64,000 nt of DNA from Methylorubrum suomiense (GCF_022179765.1 NZ_BPRE01000010.1:1-64000); one strand, 5' to 3'. Counted from the stretch's first letter, positions 8,378-16,830 are shown. Notes: generated by a model not told the origin, from the letters alone. Made by a program: numbers and translations.

Positions 8378-9574
8378 GTGAGCGCAATTCAGAATCCGGC
8401 CCTTCAAAATCGGGCCCTGCCCGACGACCCTCGGATCGGTTTCTGGACCGCGCTCCTCATCGCGGTCGTTCTCGTGGTGTGGCGGTTCAGCAGCATCGAC
8501 GCCGAGGGCGGCGGTCAGATGAAGTACATCCTCTACCTGCTGCCGTTCTTCTGCATCGCGTTTCAGGCGCTGCTGCGGAACCTCGTCGTGCCGTTCCATC
8601 CGCCCGGCGCGCAGGCCGTCGGCCTGTACGTGCTGGCTGCGGGCGCCGCGATCCTGGCCGGCCGCAGCAGCAATCCCTTCCTCGTCCGCGACCTCCTGAT
8701 CATCGGCACGTACCTGATGATGTTCTCGGTGGCGTGGTCCGCCACGCATCGTGAGGTGATGATCGTCGCCGCCACCTGCTTCGCCTGCATGCTGATCGAG
8801 GCCCTTCAAGAAGGGATTAGCCTGAACGTCGATATCCTCGCCTCCGACGGCATTCTCGAATCGGTAATGGCGTTCCCGCTCGGGGTCATCGTCCTCTACG
8901 CCTTCCGCACGCGGCGTCTCGTCTTCGGGCTGGTGACGGGGATCCTGTTCTTCGCGGCCTACAAGCGCATCGCGATCATGGCGGTGATCGCCGTGCTGGC
9001 CTTCGAGTGGGCGATCGTCACCTTCGGACTCGCCCGGCGGCGTCGGGCGCTGGCGATCCTACTGGTGATCCTGCTCTCGCTCAGCTCCCTGTTCTCGATG
9101 CAGCTGTTCGAGTACGGCGCAAAATTCGTCGGCGGCGAGAATGTCTCCGCCAACAGCCTGTCGCTCGGGCGGTTCGAGTTCTCCGTCGCGATCTGGCGCG
9201 AGGTCGAGGCCGCGCCGATGGCCAAGCTGCTGTTCGGGCACGGGCCCGGCTCGGCCGATACCATCGTGCAGACCGCTGACGACCATGCGAGCAATCCGCA
9301 CAACGACTGGCTCAAGATCTTCGTCGATTACGGCGCGTTCGGCTTCGTGCTGTTCCACCTCATCCTGCTGCGGATGTTTGCGGGTAGCCCGTTCGGGATT
9401 CTGATCTACCTCTACACCGCCATCGTGATGACCACGGACAACTCGCTGATCTACACCTTCCACCACGTCATCGTGTTGGTCGTGCTGCGCGCCGCCGCGT
9501 CCATGCCGCTTGCGGCCACCGCGCCGCCGCGCTGGTCCACCCGGCGCCACGCGCCTGTCGCGGCACCGAATTAG
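8378..9574 (+). CDS. O-antigen polymerase/ligase-like membrane protein (Wzy-type)
   Basis: 398 residues with about 10 to 11 predicted membrane helices. A large periplasmic loop (about 265-320) contains FGHGPGSADTI and NPHNDWLKIFVDYGAFGF. The HNDWL-type motif after the loop is characteristic of the Wzy/WaaL polymerase-ligase superfamily, where the His and nearby Arg residues act on the undecaprenyl-PP-linked donor. GTG start with AGGG eight bases upstream. It follows the Wzz-like gene closely and is the likely polymerase of the locus. Sequence alone does not decide polymerase against ligase. Confidence 0.75.
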   Translation: MSAIQNPALQNRALPDDPRIGFWTALLIAVVLVVWRFSSIDAEGGGQMKYILYLLPFFCIAFQALLRNLVVPFHPPGAQAVGLYVLAAGAAILAGRSSNPFLVRDLLIIGTYLMMFSVAWSATHREVMIVAATCFACMLIEALQEGISLNVDILASDGILESVMAFPLGVIVLYAFRTRRLVFGLVTGILFFAAYKRIAIMAVIAVLAFEWAIVTFGLARRRRALAILLVILLSLSSLFSMQLFEYGAKFVGGENVSANSLSLGRFEFSVAIWREVEAAPMAKLLFGHGPGSADTIVQTADDHASNPHNDWLKIFVDYGAFGFVLFHLILLRMFAGSPFGILIYLYTAIVMTTDNSLIYTFHHVIVLVVLRAAASMPLAATAPPRWSTRRHAPVAAPN

Positions 9575-9723
9575 GGAATCGACGCTTACCGGAGGCGATC
9601 CCTCCGCGCCTCATGCGCGGCGACTTCTCTCGGCATTCGAGCAGCCGCCCCCGGTGGAACGAGGCGTCGATGGCGAGCGCAGGGGCGCCCGTCGCGTCCC
9701 TTCTCGCCGCAGCCCGGTTCGAC

Positions 9724-9758
9724 GAAAAACCCCTCCCTCGCCGAGCGAAGGAGGGGTT
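9724..9758 (-). terminator. Rho-independent terminator of the carrier-protein/GNAT operon
   Basis: AACCCCTCC (9728-9736) pairs with GGAGGGGTT (9750-9758). On the minus strand the stem is followed by TTTTTCG, a classic intrinsic terminator 30 bases past the stop of the GNAT-like gene. In the plus direction no T tract follows, so it is not shared with the polymerase gene. Confidence 0.85.
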
Positions 9759-9787
9759 CGAGCCGATCGAGCAGAGGGCGCTCCGCC

Positions 9788-10741
9788 TCATGCCCCGAAC
9801 AGAACGATCTCCGTGTAGGACAGGTCGCCCGCCACCGGCGGGTTGGGGCCTCGGGCGAATTTCGGGGCGCGGCCGGGGAAGTAGCGGCCGGGAATGTCGG
9901 CGCACCGCTCCAGCGCGTCGAGGACGAACCACGGCATGGCCCGGCGCAGCAACAGGTGCCGACCGACCGCCCCGAGGCAGGCGGCGAGATCGAGGTTCGG
10001 CGAGTGGTAGACGAGCTGAAGCCCGGGGAAGCGCAGCCACGCGAACCGGCCCGGCAGCACCTTGATGGCGCGTCGCTGGAACAGCAGCGCGCCGGCCACC
10101 GACCCGTGCGACCAGACGAGTCCGAGGCATCCGTAAGACACGTGATCGGCGACGAGCCGCGCCTCCGCCGGGGGGAGCAGCGCCAGGGTCGCGGGCGAGA
10201 CGGCGCGTGCCCGGCCCCGGTGCCGGCCGAGCAGCGGCAGGGCCAGCATCTGGCCGGCGCAGATCGTCTTGAATCCGCGCGCCTTGTGCATCGCCCAGGT
10301 CTGCGGAGCGGGCGAAACGTTGACGTAGGTCACCGAGCGGTCGCGCATGGCGAAGCCGTCGAGCAGGGTGCCGAGCGATCGGTATTCCGGCTTCACGTAC
10401 CAGCTCGACAGATTGCAGCGCAGATGCGTCCCGGCTTCGTCCTCGATCACCCGATAGAGCGCGAGCAGCACGCCGACGGCCTCGCCGTCCCGTTCCATCA
10501 GGTAGCCGTAGCGCGGCACGCCGTCCGGCAGGGGCTGGGCGCGGTGATGGGCGAGCCCGTTGCGCCAGTAAGCCTCCGAGCGGTCGGGGAAGCCGGCCCG
10601 CAGCAGCCCGATCACCGCATCGAGATCGCTCTCCTCGATGATCCGGCAGCGGGTCTTGGCGCGTTCGGGCTTCGGCGCGGCCGGGGCCGGATCGGATCCA
10701 GAGAAGACGGGGACTTCGTGGGATTCGGACAGGGCTAACAT
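9788..10741 (-). CDS. GNAT-fold acyltransferase-like protein
   Basis: About 317 residues. An N-terminal GNAT half has CRIIEESDLDAVIGLLRAGF (about 32-51), then GYLMERDGEAVGVLLALYR and SSWYVKPEYRSLGTLLDGFA. The last resembles the acetyl-CoA-binding strand beta-4/loop, but with SLGTLL in place of the usual R/Q-x-x-G-x-G/A. The C-terminal half (about 160-317) is unassigned and hydrophobic in places. ATG 10741 has GAGAG eight bases upstream. The gene lies 134 bases downstream of the FabG-like gene, on the same strand and before a strong terminator, so it may be the last gene of the carrier-protein operon. Equally it could belong with the adjacent exopolysaccharide genes and acylate a sugar. The substrate is unknown. 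Confidence 0.65.
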   Translation of the reverse strand: MLALSESHEVPVFSGSDPAPAAPKPERAKTRCRIIEESDLDAVIGLLRAGFPDRSEAYWRNGLAHHRAQPLPDGVPRYGYLMERDGEAVGVLLALYRVIEDEAGTHLRCNLSSWYVKPEYRSLGTLLDGFAMRDRSVTYVNVSPAPQTWAMHKARGFKTICAGQMLALPLLGRHRGRARAVSPATLALLPPAEARLVADHVSYGCLGLVWSHGSVAGALLFQRRAIKVLPGRFAWLRFPGLQLVYHSPNLDLAACLGAVGRHLLLRRAMPWFVLDALERCADIPGRYFPGRAPKFARGPNPPVAGDLSYTEIVLFGA

Positions 10742-10875
10742 CGGCGACACTCTCGGAGCTTCGCTGAGCTTGGGACCCAGGGCCGGATGCGGGGCGGCGT
10801 CCGTTCGGATCGGGGGTCAGGTCGGCGGGTGGGCTGGGTCTTGGCGAAGGGCGGGAGAGGGGGGATCGGACCGGA

Positions 10876-11619
10876 TCAAGCCGTGCTGCCGGCGTCGATC
10901 GTCAGCACGGTGCCGGTGATGTTGCGGGCCTTGTCCGACATCAGATACGCGACGGCGTCGGCCACATCCTGCGGTTCGGCGAGGCGCTTGAGGGCGCTGC
11001 GATTGGCCACCCGGCCGCGCTCGGCCTCGTCCATGCCGTCGGTCAGGGCCGTCTCGATGAAGCCCGGCGCCACCGCGTTCACCGTGACGCCGAGACGTCC
11101 GACCTCGCGGGCGAGGGATTTCGTGAAGCCGATCATCGACGCCTTGGTGGCGGCGTAGACCGAGAGCGCGTTGTAGCCGGTGAAGGCGATGATCGAGCTC
11201 ACATTCACGATGCGGCCCGCGCCCGCCGTCATCATCCCGCGGGCGAGGTACTTGGTCAGCACCATCGGGGCCACGGTGTTAAGGTGGACGAGTTCGGTGA
11301 TCTTGCTCGCCGGCATGGTGGTCAGCAGGCCGGGCGTGCCGATGGCGGCGTTGTTCACGAGGCCGTAGACCGGTCCGTGCTCCGCCTTGATCCGCTGGAC
11401 GAGGGCCTGGAGCGCGTCGATCTCGCCGAGATCGGCGGGCATGAATTGGATCGCGCCGAACGGGGCGGCCTCGCAGGCTGCTTCCAGAGCTTCGCTCGGG
11501 CGCCGGGCCAAACCGACCACGCGATAGCCTTCCGCCGCGAGCGTCGAGGCCATGGCGAGCCCCAATCCCCGGCTCGCCCCGGTGACGACGACGAGGCGGC
11601 CTTCTCGGATCTCGCTCAC
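10876..11619 (-). CDS. FabG-like short-chain dehydrogenase/reductase
   Basis: 247-residue classical SDR. It has the NADP(H) site TGASRGLGLAMAS near residues 13-25, NNAAIG (about 88-93), the catalytic Ser in VNVSSIIAFTGY, the YxxxK pair in YAATK, and the C-terminal IETALTDGM and TGTVLTIDAG stretches, which are usual in 3-oxoacyl-ACP reductases. GTG start at 11619 overlaps the acyl-AMP ligase stop by four bases (GTGA), so the two are translationally coupled. With two carrier proteins in the operon, reduction of a carrier-bound beta-keto or related intermediate is the natural hypothesis. The substrate is not determined. Confidence 0.88.
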   Translation of the reverse strand: MSEIREGRLVVVTGASRGLGLAMASTLAAEGYRVVGLARRPSEALEAACEAAPFGAIQFMPADLGEIDALQALVQRIKAEHGPVYGLVNNAAIGTPGLLTTMPASKITELVHLNTVAPMVLTKYLARGMMTAGAGRIVNVSSIIAFTGYNALSVYAATKASMIGFTKSLAREVGRLGVTVNAVAPGFIETALTDGMDEAERGRVANRSALKRLAEPQDVADAVAYLMSDKARNITGTVLTIDAGSTA

Positions 11620-12992
11620 GGCATCCTCCGCACCAGCTTGCCGCCCGAGGTGAGCGGCAGATCGTCGACGAAGCGCACGCTCGCCGGCACCTTGTGGCCG
11701 GAGAGGCGCGGGCGGCAATGGGCGATGATCGCCTTCTTCAGGGCGGCCGGGTCGGCGGCGTCGGTGCCGGCGCGCAGAACCACTTCGGCCTCGACCACCG
11801 CCCCCAGGATGGGGTTGGGCCGCGCCCGCACCCGGGACATCGACACGCTGGCATGCAGGTTGACGACGGCCTCGACCTCTTCGGGCTGCACCTTGGCACC
11901 GCCGACATTGATGACGCCGCTGCGCCGTCCGAGGAAGTGGAAGCGGTCGCCCCGCCGCTCGACGAGGTCGCCGGTATCCACGAATCCGTCCTCGGCCATC
12001 AGGGGCTCGGGCGCGGCGCCGAGATAGCGCCGGCCGGTGCGGCTCGAGCGCACGTAGAGGGCGTCGTCCCGCACCGCGATCTCGATGCCGGCGCGCGTGC
12101 CGATCAGCGAGGCCGGGAAGCCTTCGCATCCGTCCTCGACGGTGAATCCGACGCCGCCCTCGGTCGAGGCATAGGCGTGGGCCATCCGCGCGTCGGGGAA
12201 AGCGGCGCGCAGGAGGTCGAGAACGGTCTGGTCGGCGATTTCGCCGGAGAGGCGCACGTAGCGCGGCGAGAGCCGGCTCAGGGCGTTGCTCATCAGGGCG
12301 AGCCGCCAGTGCGAGGGCGTACCCAGGATGTGGGTGACGCCCGCATCCCCTGCGCGAACCAGAAAGTCGCGCACGGTCTCGTGCCGGTCGGACAGCACGA
12401 GCGAGGCCGGAGCCAGCATCGCGCGCAGGAAGACTTGGAGGCCGCCGTAGCGGCGGATGTCGTAGAAGGTCGACCAGACCGTGCCCGGCTCCGGCGTGGC
12501 GGCGGTGTTGATGCCGCCGGCCAGCCCTTCAAGGGTGTGGGCGACGAGCTTCGGGGCGCCGGTGGTGCCGGAGGTGGCGAGCGCCCACTCCGTCTCCCGT
12601 CCCGTCCCGACCGTAGCCTCGAAGGAGGCCCTGGACGCGGTCTCGACGTCGATGCGGGGCAGACCCGGCAGGGCGTCGTCGGGCAGTCCCTCGGCATCGC
12701 AGACGGCGATCTCGGCGTCCGAATCCGTCGCGATGCGCGCGACGTGTTCCGGCGCGAGGCCCGGGGGCACCAGGGCGAGGCGCGCGACGAGGCCGTCGAG
12801 GGCCAGCATGGCGCGGGCCGCCGCCATCTGCCCACCGACCGCGAGCAGCACGCGCTTGCCGGCGAGCGGCTCGCTCACCGATGTGTCCCGCGGGCCGCCG
12901 ATGATCCCGGCGAGATGTCTGTGCTCGTGATGGTCGGACAGGAACAGGCCTTCCAGCCCGCCACTCCGAAAGAGTCTCTCGCGCAGGATCAT
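11616..12992 (-). CDS. Acyl-AMP ligase (ANL superfamily), likely loads the adjacent carrier protein
   Basis: 458 residues, short for an ANL enzyme (usual 500-600). It keeps the core motifs: ATSGTTGAPKLVAHT (A3, about 140-154), AYASTEGGVGF (A5), DGFVDTGDLVERRGDRF (A7), the hinge region FLGRRSGVINVGG (A8), and the C-terminal GGKLVRR whose Lys (A10) completes adenylation. The N-terminal domain is reduced. The start ATG 12992 lies five bases beyond the stop of the small carrier gene, and the end overlaps the FabG-like gene. This order suggests it activates a carboxylic acid and transfers it to the carrier protein encoded just upstream. CoA as acceptor is the alternative. The acid is unknown. Confidence 0.85.
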   Translation of the reverse strand: MILRERLFRSGGLEGLFLSDHHEHRHLAGIIGGPRDTSVSEPLAGKRVLLAVGGQMAAARAMLALDGLVARLALVPPGLAPEHVARIATDSDAEIAVCDAEGLPDDALPGLPRIDVETASRASFEATVGTGRETEWALATSGTTGAPKLVAHTLEGLAGGINTAATPEPGTVWSTFYDIRRYGGLQVFLRAMLAPASLVLSDRHETVRDFLVRAGDAGVTHILGTPSHWRLALMSNALSRLSPRYVRLSGEIADQTVLDLLRAAFPDARMAHAYASTEGGVGFTVEDGCEGFPASLIGTRAGIEIAVRDDALYVRSSRTGRRYLGAAPEPLMAEDGFVDTGDLVERRGDRFHFLGRRSGVINVGGAKVQPEEVEAVVNLHASVSMSRVRARPNPILGAVVEAEVVLRAGTDAADPAALKKAIIAHCRPRLSGHKVPASVRFVDDLPLTSGGKLVRRMP

Positions 12993-12997
12993 GGCGG

Positions 12998-13255
12998 TCA
13001 GGCCGCCAGCTTGGCCGCCGCGCGGTCGTAGAGGGCGACGAGGTCGCCGACCGTCACGGGCAGGTCGTCCGCCTCCATCTCGGAGAACGGATCGGCGCCT
13101 GTCAGGTCCTCCATCCGGGCGACCAGGAGGGCGAAGCAGAGCGAATCGAACTCGGTCTCCAGCATCACGAGATCGTCGGTGATCGGCGGCATCCGCTTCT
13201 CCTGCTCGGCAGCGACGGCGGCGATCTCGGCGTGGATGGTGGAACGCAGGGACAT
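12998..13255 (-). CDS. Acyl carrier protein, second of the cluster
   Basis: 85 residues, acidic, helical. The phosphopantetheine site is EFDSLCFALL with a canonical Asp-Ser-Leu near residue 47, followed by an acidic recognition helix (ARMEDLTGADPFSEME). ATG 13255 is chosen over the in-frame GTG 13265-13267 because GTGGAG lies six bases upstream. It sits between the esterase and the acyl-AMP ligase genes, both within 25 bases, so it is very probably the partner of that ligase. The Cys right after DSL and the low similarity to fatty-acid ACP point to a dedicated carrier rather than AcpP. Confidence 0.8.
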   Translation of the reverse strand: MSLRSTIHAEIAAVAAEQEKRMPPITDDLVMLETEFDSLCFALLVARMEDLTGADPFSEMEADDLPVTVGDLVALYDRAAAKLAA

Positions 13256-13278
13256 GGGGAACTCCACGGGTCGAACGG

Positions 13279-14214
13279 TCAGGTGTTTGGAAGGGGCGCG
13301 CGCAGCACATCCGAAAAACCGCGCGCGATGTCGGAGAGGATCGGCCGGGAGCGGGGTACGAGGCGCCCGAGGCCGTAGAAGAAGTGGATCATGCCGTCAT
13401 GCCGGGCATGGACGACGGGCACGCCCGCGCGGGTCAGGCGCTCGGCGTACGCTTCGCCGTCGTCGCGCACCGGATCGTACTCGGCGGTGTGGAGATGAGC
13501 CGGCGGCAGGCCCGTCAGATCCGCTTCGCGCAGCGGGCAGAATCGCGCGTTCGGCAGGGCCTCCGGTCCGCAGGCGAGGAGATCGCCCTGGATTGTCGCC
13601 TCGTCGAGAAAATAGCCGCGGGCGAAATCCCGGCGCGAGGCGCCCATGCCGTGCACGTCGAGGACCGGGCAGATCAGCAGCTGCGCCGCCGGACGTTGCC
13701 CGGTTTCGCGCAGCTCCTGACAGATGCGGGCGGCGAGTCCCGCCCCGGCGGATTCACCGCCGACGGCGAGCTGGGCCGGATCGATGCCGACCTCCTCCGC
13801 ATGCTCCGTCACCCAGCGGGTCGCGGCGAGCGCGTCGTCGAGCGCCGCCGGAAACGGGTGTTCCGGGGCGAGCCGATAATCGACGGCCACCACCCGCATC
13901 CGGCCGGCATCGCACAGGGTACGGCACAGGGCGTCGTGGGTGTCGAGATCGCCGGTGACGAGGCCGCCGCCGTGCAGGAAGACGAGGCCGGGGCCCGGCT
14001 TCTCGCCCTCCGGCGTGTAGAGGCGAAGGGACAGGGCGCCGCCGGGACCCGGCATGGTGAGGTTGCGGGTCGCAATCGGCCCCGTCGCGAGGCCTGCGGC
14101 GGCGAGCCGCGAGAGCCCGCGCAGGCCCTCGCGACGGGCGGCGAGATCGATGCCGTTCGAGCCCCCGAGCGCCATCATGTCGAGGAAACGGCTGACATGG
14201 GGGTCGAGGGCCAT
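13279..14214 (-). CDS. Alpha/beta hydrolase of the hormone-sensitive-lipase (HSL) family
   Basis: 311 residues with all HSL marks: the oxyanion motif FLHGGGLVTGDLDTHD (about 79-94), YRLAPEHPFPAALDD, the nucleophile elbow GGESAGAGLAARI (Ser near 155), the acid in EYDPVRDDGEAY and the His in HDGMIHFFYG. A cytosolic esterase/lipase fold acting on short esters. It lies nine bases after the amino acid:carrier ligase and 23 bases before the second carrier gene. Within the operon it may release a carrier-bound product, act as an editing thioesterase, or transfer an acyl group. Type II thioesterases are usually another family, so the role is open. Confidence 0.87.
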   Translation of the reverse strand: MALDPHVSRFLDMMALGGSNGIDLAARREGLRGLSRLAAAGLATGPIATRNLTMPGPGGALSLRLYTPEGEKPGPGLVFLHGGGLVTGDLDTHDALCRTLCDAGRMRVVAVDYRLAPEHPFPAALDDALAATRWVTEHAEEVGIDPAQLAVGGESAGAGLAARICQELRETGQRPAAQLLICPVLDVHGMGASRRDFARGYFLDEATIQGDLLACGPEALPNARFCPLREADLTGLPPAHLHTAEYDPVRDDGEAYAERLTRAGVPVVHARHDGMIHFFYGLGRLVPRSRPILSDIARGFSDVLRAPLPNT

Positions 14215-14223
14215 CGCGATCGC

Positions 14224-15156
14224 TCAGAGCTTCAGCGCGGCACGAATCGAGGCCGGCCACTCGGCAATAGTCTCGCCATGGGTGGCGAACATCGCGACCG
14301 CCAAGCGGTCCATGCCGAAGGCGACGCAGCCGGTATGGGCGGGCTCGCCGTCGGCGAGATGGAGGCCCCAAGTCGTGCCGAAATGCTCGCGGTGATAGTT
14401 GAAGCTCATGCAGGCGGTGCCGGCGGCGGCACCCCGCAGCGGAATCAGCAGCTCGAACTTGAGCGCCTGCTCCAGCTGGCTGAAGGCCATGATCTGGCCG
14501 AGGCGTCCGAAGAACGGATCGCTCGCGGTCTCGACCGTGTAGGTCAGGCCGAGTTCGTCGGCCATGGCGGTGGCGGTCTTGATCCAACTCTCGCGGAAGG
14601 CGACGATCTGCTCCGGCGTGCCGATGCGGACGTATTCGCGCATCCGGAAGGATTGCAGCCGGTCGAGATGGCGCGAGGGCTCGCGGCGGAAGCAGTCGCA
14701 GGCGACGTCGAAGCGGTAGCCGCCCTCCGGCACCGGTCCGCGCGCGGCGGCGATCGGGTAGACGGGATAGCAGGCGGCCGGCGTCAGCACGAGATCGGCG
14801 GTCTCGAGACCTTCGGTCCAGTCGCCACCCGCGAGATGACGGTCGGCATAGCCGCGGATCTCGGTTTCCGAGCCTTCCAGGCAGGAGACGCAGCCCAGGA
14901 GATTCGGAAAGCTCTTGAGGTAGCCGTGGCGCTCGAGATGGGCGCGGCTCATCACCGGCGGGAAGCGGAACACCTCCGTGCCCTCGTCGCGGCGGGCCGA
15001 GATGAAGGCGGCGAGCGCCTCGACCACCGACTCGTAGGCGCCGGTGCGGGCATAGACGCCCAGCGCGTTCATCGGCTTGAACATCGCGTCGAACAGGGAA
15101 TCGAGCGGATCGGTCGCGGGCGGGGCGGCCGGCGCGTTCATCACGGGCATGTTCAT
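14224..15156 (-). CDS. Amino acid:[carrier protein] ligase (class II aaRS-like, stand-alone)
   Basis: 310 residues resembling the catalytic core of an atypical seryl-tRNA synthetase without a tRNA-binding arm. Class II motif 2 is visible as CFRREPSRHLDRLQSFRMRE (155-174) and motif 3 around GCVAFGMDRLAVAMF (276-290). Cys129 (PAACYPVYP), Glu174 (MREYVRIG) and Cys277 (HTGCVAF) match the Cys-Glu-Cys zinc site known for the Bradyrhizobium aa:CP ligases, which load glycine or alanine onto the phosphopantetheine of a small carrier protein instead of tRNA. The first carrier protein gene lies just upstream (16448-16720). ATG 15156 is preferred; the ribosome site is weak. The amino acid (Gly or Ala by precedent) is inferred. 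The acyl-CoA-dehydrogenase-like gene is 38 bases upstream. Confidence 0.9.
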   Translation of the reverse strand: MNMPVMNAPAAPPATDPLDSLFDAMFKPMNALGVYARTGAYESVVEALAAFISARRDEGTEVFRFPPVMSRAHLERHGYLKSFPNLLGCVSCLEGSETEIRGYADRHLAGGDWTEGLETADLVLTPAACYPVYPIAAARGPVPEGGYRFDVACDCFRREPSRHLDRLQSFRMREYVRIGTPEQIVAFRESWIKTATAMADELGLTYTVETASDPFFGRLGQIMAFSQLEQALKFELLIPLRGAAAGTACMSFNYHREHFGTTWGLHLADGEPAHTGCVAFGMDRLAVAMFATHGETIAEWPASIRAALKL

Positions 15157-15194
15157 GGCGGGAAACTCTCGGGCAGAGGGCGAGGGTGGCGGGT

Positions 15195-16394
15195 TCAGGC
15201 GCTGAGCGAGGCGGCGACCGGGGACATCAGGGTCGCGGTGGCGAGGTTGGCCACGATCCGGTCGTTGTGGATCATGATCGGCGCCGAGAGAATGTCGCGC
15301 AGCGCGCGACCGATGCTGAAGGCGCCGTCCTGGCGGTAGCCCGCGAGCCCGTTGGCCCGCATCGCACTCGACACCGTGGCGACCGCGAGTTCCGAGACCT
15401 CGACCTTCAGCATCGTGATCGCGGTCTGGAAATCGAGGGCGGCGAGCGCCGCCGCGTCGTCGCCCGCGGCCTCGAACCGGTCGAGCCCCTGCACGATCAG
15501 GGCGCGGGCCTGCTTCAGGCTGGAGACCGCGCGGGCATAGTGGAGCGCACCGGGCGGTGCGACGCCGCCGGCCCCGCGCATGGCGGTGCGGGTGAAGGCC
15601 TGGGCCCGATCCACGGCCGAGGCCGCGATGCCGGCCCAGGCACTCGACCAGAGGATGTGGGAGACCGGCGTCATGGTCTGGTTGTGGACGTCGCCGTAGC
15701 GGGCGGAGAGCACCTGTTCGGGGCGCCCCTTCGCCACGAGGCGGAAGCCGCTGCTGCAGGTGCCGCGCATCCCCAGCGTTTCCCAGCCGCTCAGGCGTTC
15801 CAGGGTGTAGTCCTCCTTCAGGAAGACGCAGAGCACCTGATCGGAGGCGGCGGCCTCGGCGTTGCGGCGGGCCACGGTGACGACACCGTCGGCCTGGGCG
15901 CCGTACGAGATCACGGTGGCTGCCCGCTCCAGGCTCACACTCTCGCCGTCGCTCTCTACCGCGGCCGCCGAGGAGCGGACATTGCCGCCGCCCTGACCTT
16001 CCGTGGTCGAGGACGCCATGAGCAACTGCTCGTCGGCGATGCGCCGGATCAGGCCGTCCCGCCACGGGTCGCCGCGGCCGTGCCGGATCAGGCAGGCGAC
16101 CTTGGTCTGATGCATGGCGAAGATCATGGCGGTCGAGGCGCAGGCCCGGCCGAGTGCGTAGGCGATGTCGGCGAGCGCCCGGATCGCGGCGCTTTCCCCG
16201 CCGAGTTCGATCGGCACCATCGCGCCCAGCAGGCGCTGCGACTTGAGGGCGGCCAAAGCCTCCTCCGGGAAGCGCCCGTCGCGATCCACCGCCTCGGCGT
16301 GGAGGGCGGCGATCGCGGCGACCGCCGCCGCGCGGGCAGCGAGGTCGGTGGCCTCGGCGGTCTCATCGGGACCGGACATCGACTGCATGGTCAT
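15195..16394 (-). CDS. Acyl-CoA dehydrogenase-fold flavoprotein acting on a carrier-bound substrate
   Basis: 399 residues with the three-domain ACAD layout: helical N-domain (about 20-120), beta barrel (about 125-225, ASSTTEGQGGGNVRSSA through WETLGMRGTCSSGF), and C-terminal helical domain (about 240-399) with the RALRDILSAPIMIHNDRI stretch. The position of the MCAD-type catalytic Glu after RD is Ile375, so a classical alpha-beta desaturation base is not where expected. Relatives lacking it include flavin-dependent monooxygenases of the same fold. It is flanked by the first carrier gene and the aminoacyl ligase, so aminoacyl-S-carrier is the likely substrate. Oxidation, N- or C-oxygenation, or desaturation are all possible. 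Confidence 0.82.
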   Translation of the reverse strand: MTMQSMSGPDETAEATDLAARAAAVAAIAALHAEAVDRDGRFPEEALAALKSQRLLGAMVPIELGGESAAIRALADIAYALGRACASTAMIFAMHQTKVACLIRHGRGDPWRDGLIRRIADEQLLMASSTTEGQGGGNVRSSAAAVESDGESVSLERAATVISYGAQADGVVTVARRNAEAAASDQVLCVFLKEDYTLERLSGWETLGMRGTCSSGFRLVAKGRPEQVLSARYGDVHNQTMTPVSHILWSSAWAGIAASAVDRAQAFTRTAMRGAGGVAPPGALHYARAVSSLKQARALIVQGLDRFEAAGDDAAALAALDFQTAITMLKVEVSELAVATVSSAMRANGLAGYRQDGAFSIGRALRDILSAPIMIHNDRIVANLATATLMSPVAASLSA

Positions 16395-16447
16395 GGCTGG
16401 GCTCGGCGTGTGAGGCCGGCCATGCCGGCGGTCGGGCTGGGGTGAGA

Positions 16448-16720
16448 TCAGGCGGACGGCGCCGCGCGCACGGTCTCGACCATGTGGGCGATGGTTTCGA
16501 TCGAGTAGAAGTTCTTCGGCGTCAGCGCCGTCGGCGGAATCATGATGTCGAACTCTGCCTCGACGGCGATCATCAGATCGACCAAGTCCAGGGAGGATAG
16601 GCCGACATCGACCAATGCATCGCCCGGTCCGAATTCTGGTTTGATCGCGTGCCGACTGGCGATCTCGTAGGCTAGGCCCATCGTGCGGTTCGCTACGGTC
16701 TGCGTCATCGTCTCTGACAT
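16448..16720 (-). CDS. Carrier protein partner of the amino acid ligase
   Basis: 90 residues, acidic and helical. The phosphopantetheine site is DVGLSSLDLVDLM with Ser43. The usual Asp before Ser is replaced by Ser (SSLD instead of DSLD), as in other carriers served by aa:CP ligases. Helix II continues as LMIAVEAEFDIMIPP. It is the first gene of the operon after an AT-rich promoter, followed in 53 bases by the ACAD-like gene. It should carry the amino acid as a thioester on a phosphopantetheine arm added by a general phosphopantetheinyl transferase encoded elsewhere. Confidence 0.87.
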   Translation of the reverse strand: MSETMTQTVANRTMGLAYEIASRHAIKPEFGPGDALVDVGLSSLDLVDLMIAVEAEFDIMIPPTALTPKNFYSIETIAHMVETVRAAPSA

Positions 16721-16802
16721 GGTGGCTCGCGCTGGTTCGACTGTTCTAGGTTGTCTGATTTGCGCTGCGATCTGATGGGTCGCAATATCATCATGATCTC
16801 AA

Positions 16803-16830
16803 TAAATACCCTTCTTAGTTTTCGAATCAA
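16803..16830 (-). promoter_or_regulatory. Sigma-70-like promoter candidate for the carrier-protein operon
   Basis: Read on the minus strand, TTGATT (16825-16830) and TATTTA (16803-16808) are separated by 16 bases and lie 83 bases before the carrier start. The surrounding 16740-16890 is unusually AT-rich for this genome. Alphaproteobacterial promoters are loosely conserved, so this is a proposal only. Confidence 0.35.

Noticed and set aside
6662..8809. A 715-residue minus-strand frame over the Wzz-like gene
   Set aside because: Low-complexity Asp/Arg/Glu composition typical of antisense frames, no start signal.
14224..15156. Seryl-tRNA synthetase
   Set aside because: The protein lacks the N-terminal tRNA-binding coiled coil and is only 310 residues; the carrier-protein genes nearby fit an aa:CP ligase instead.
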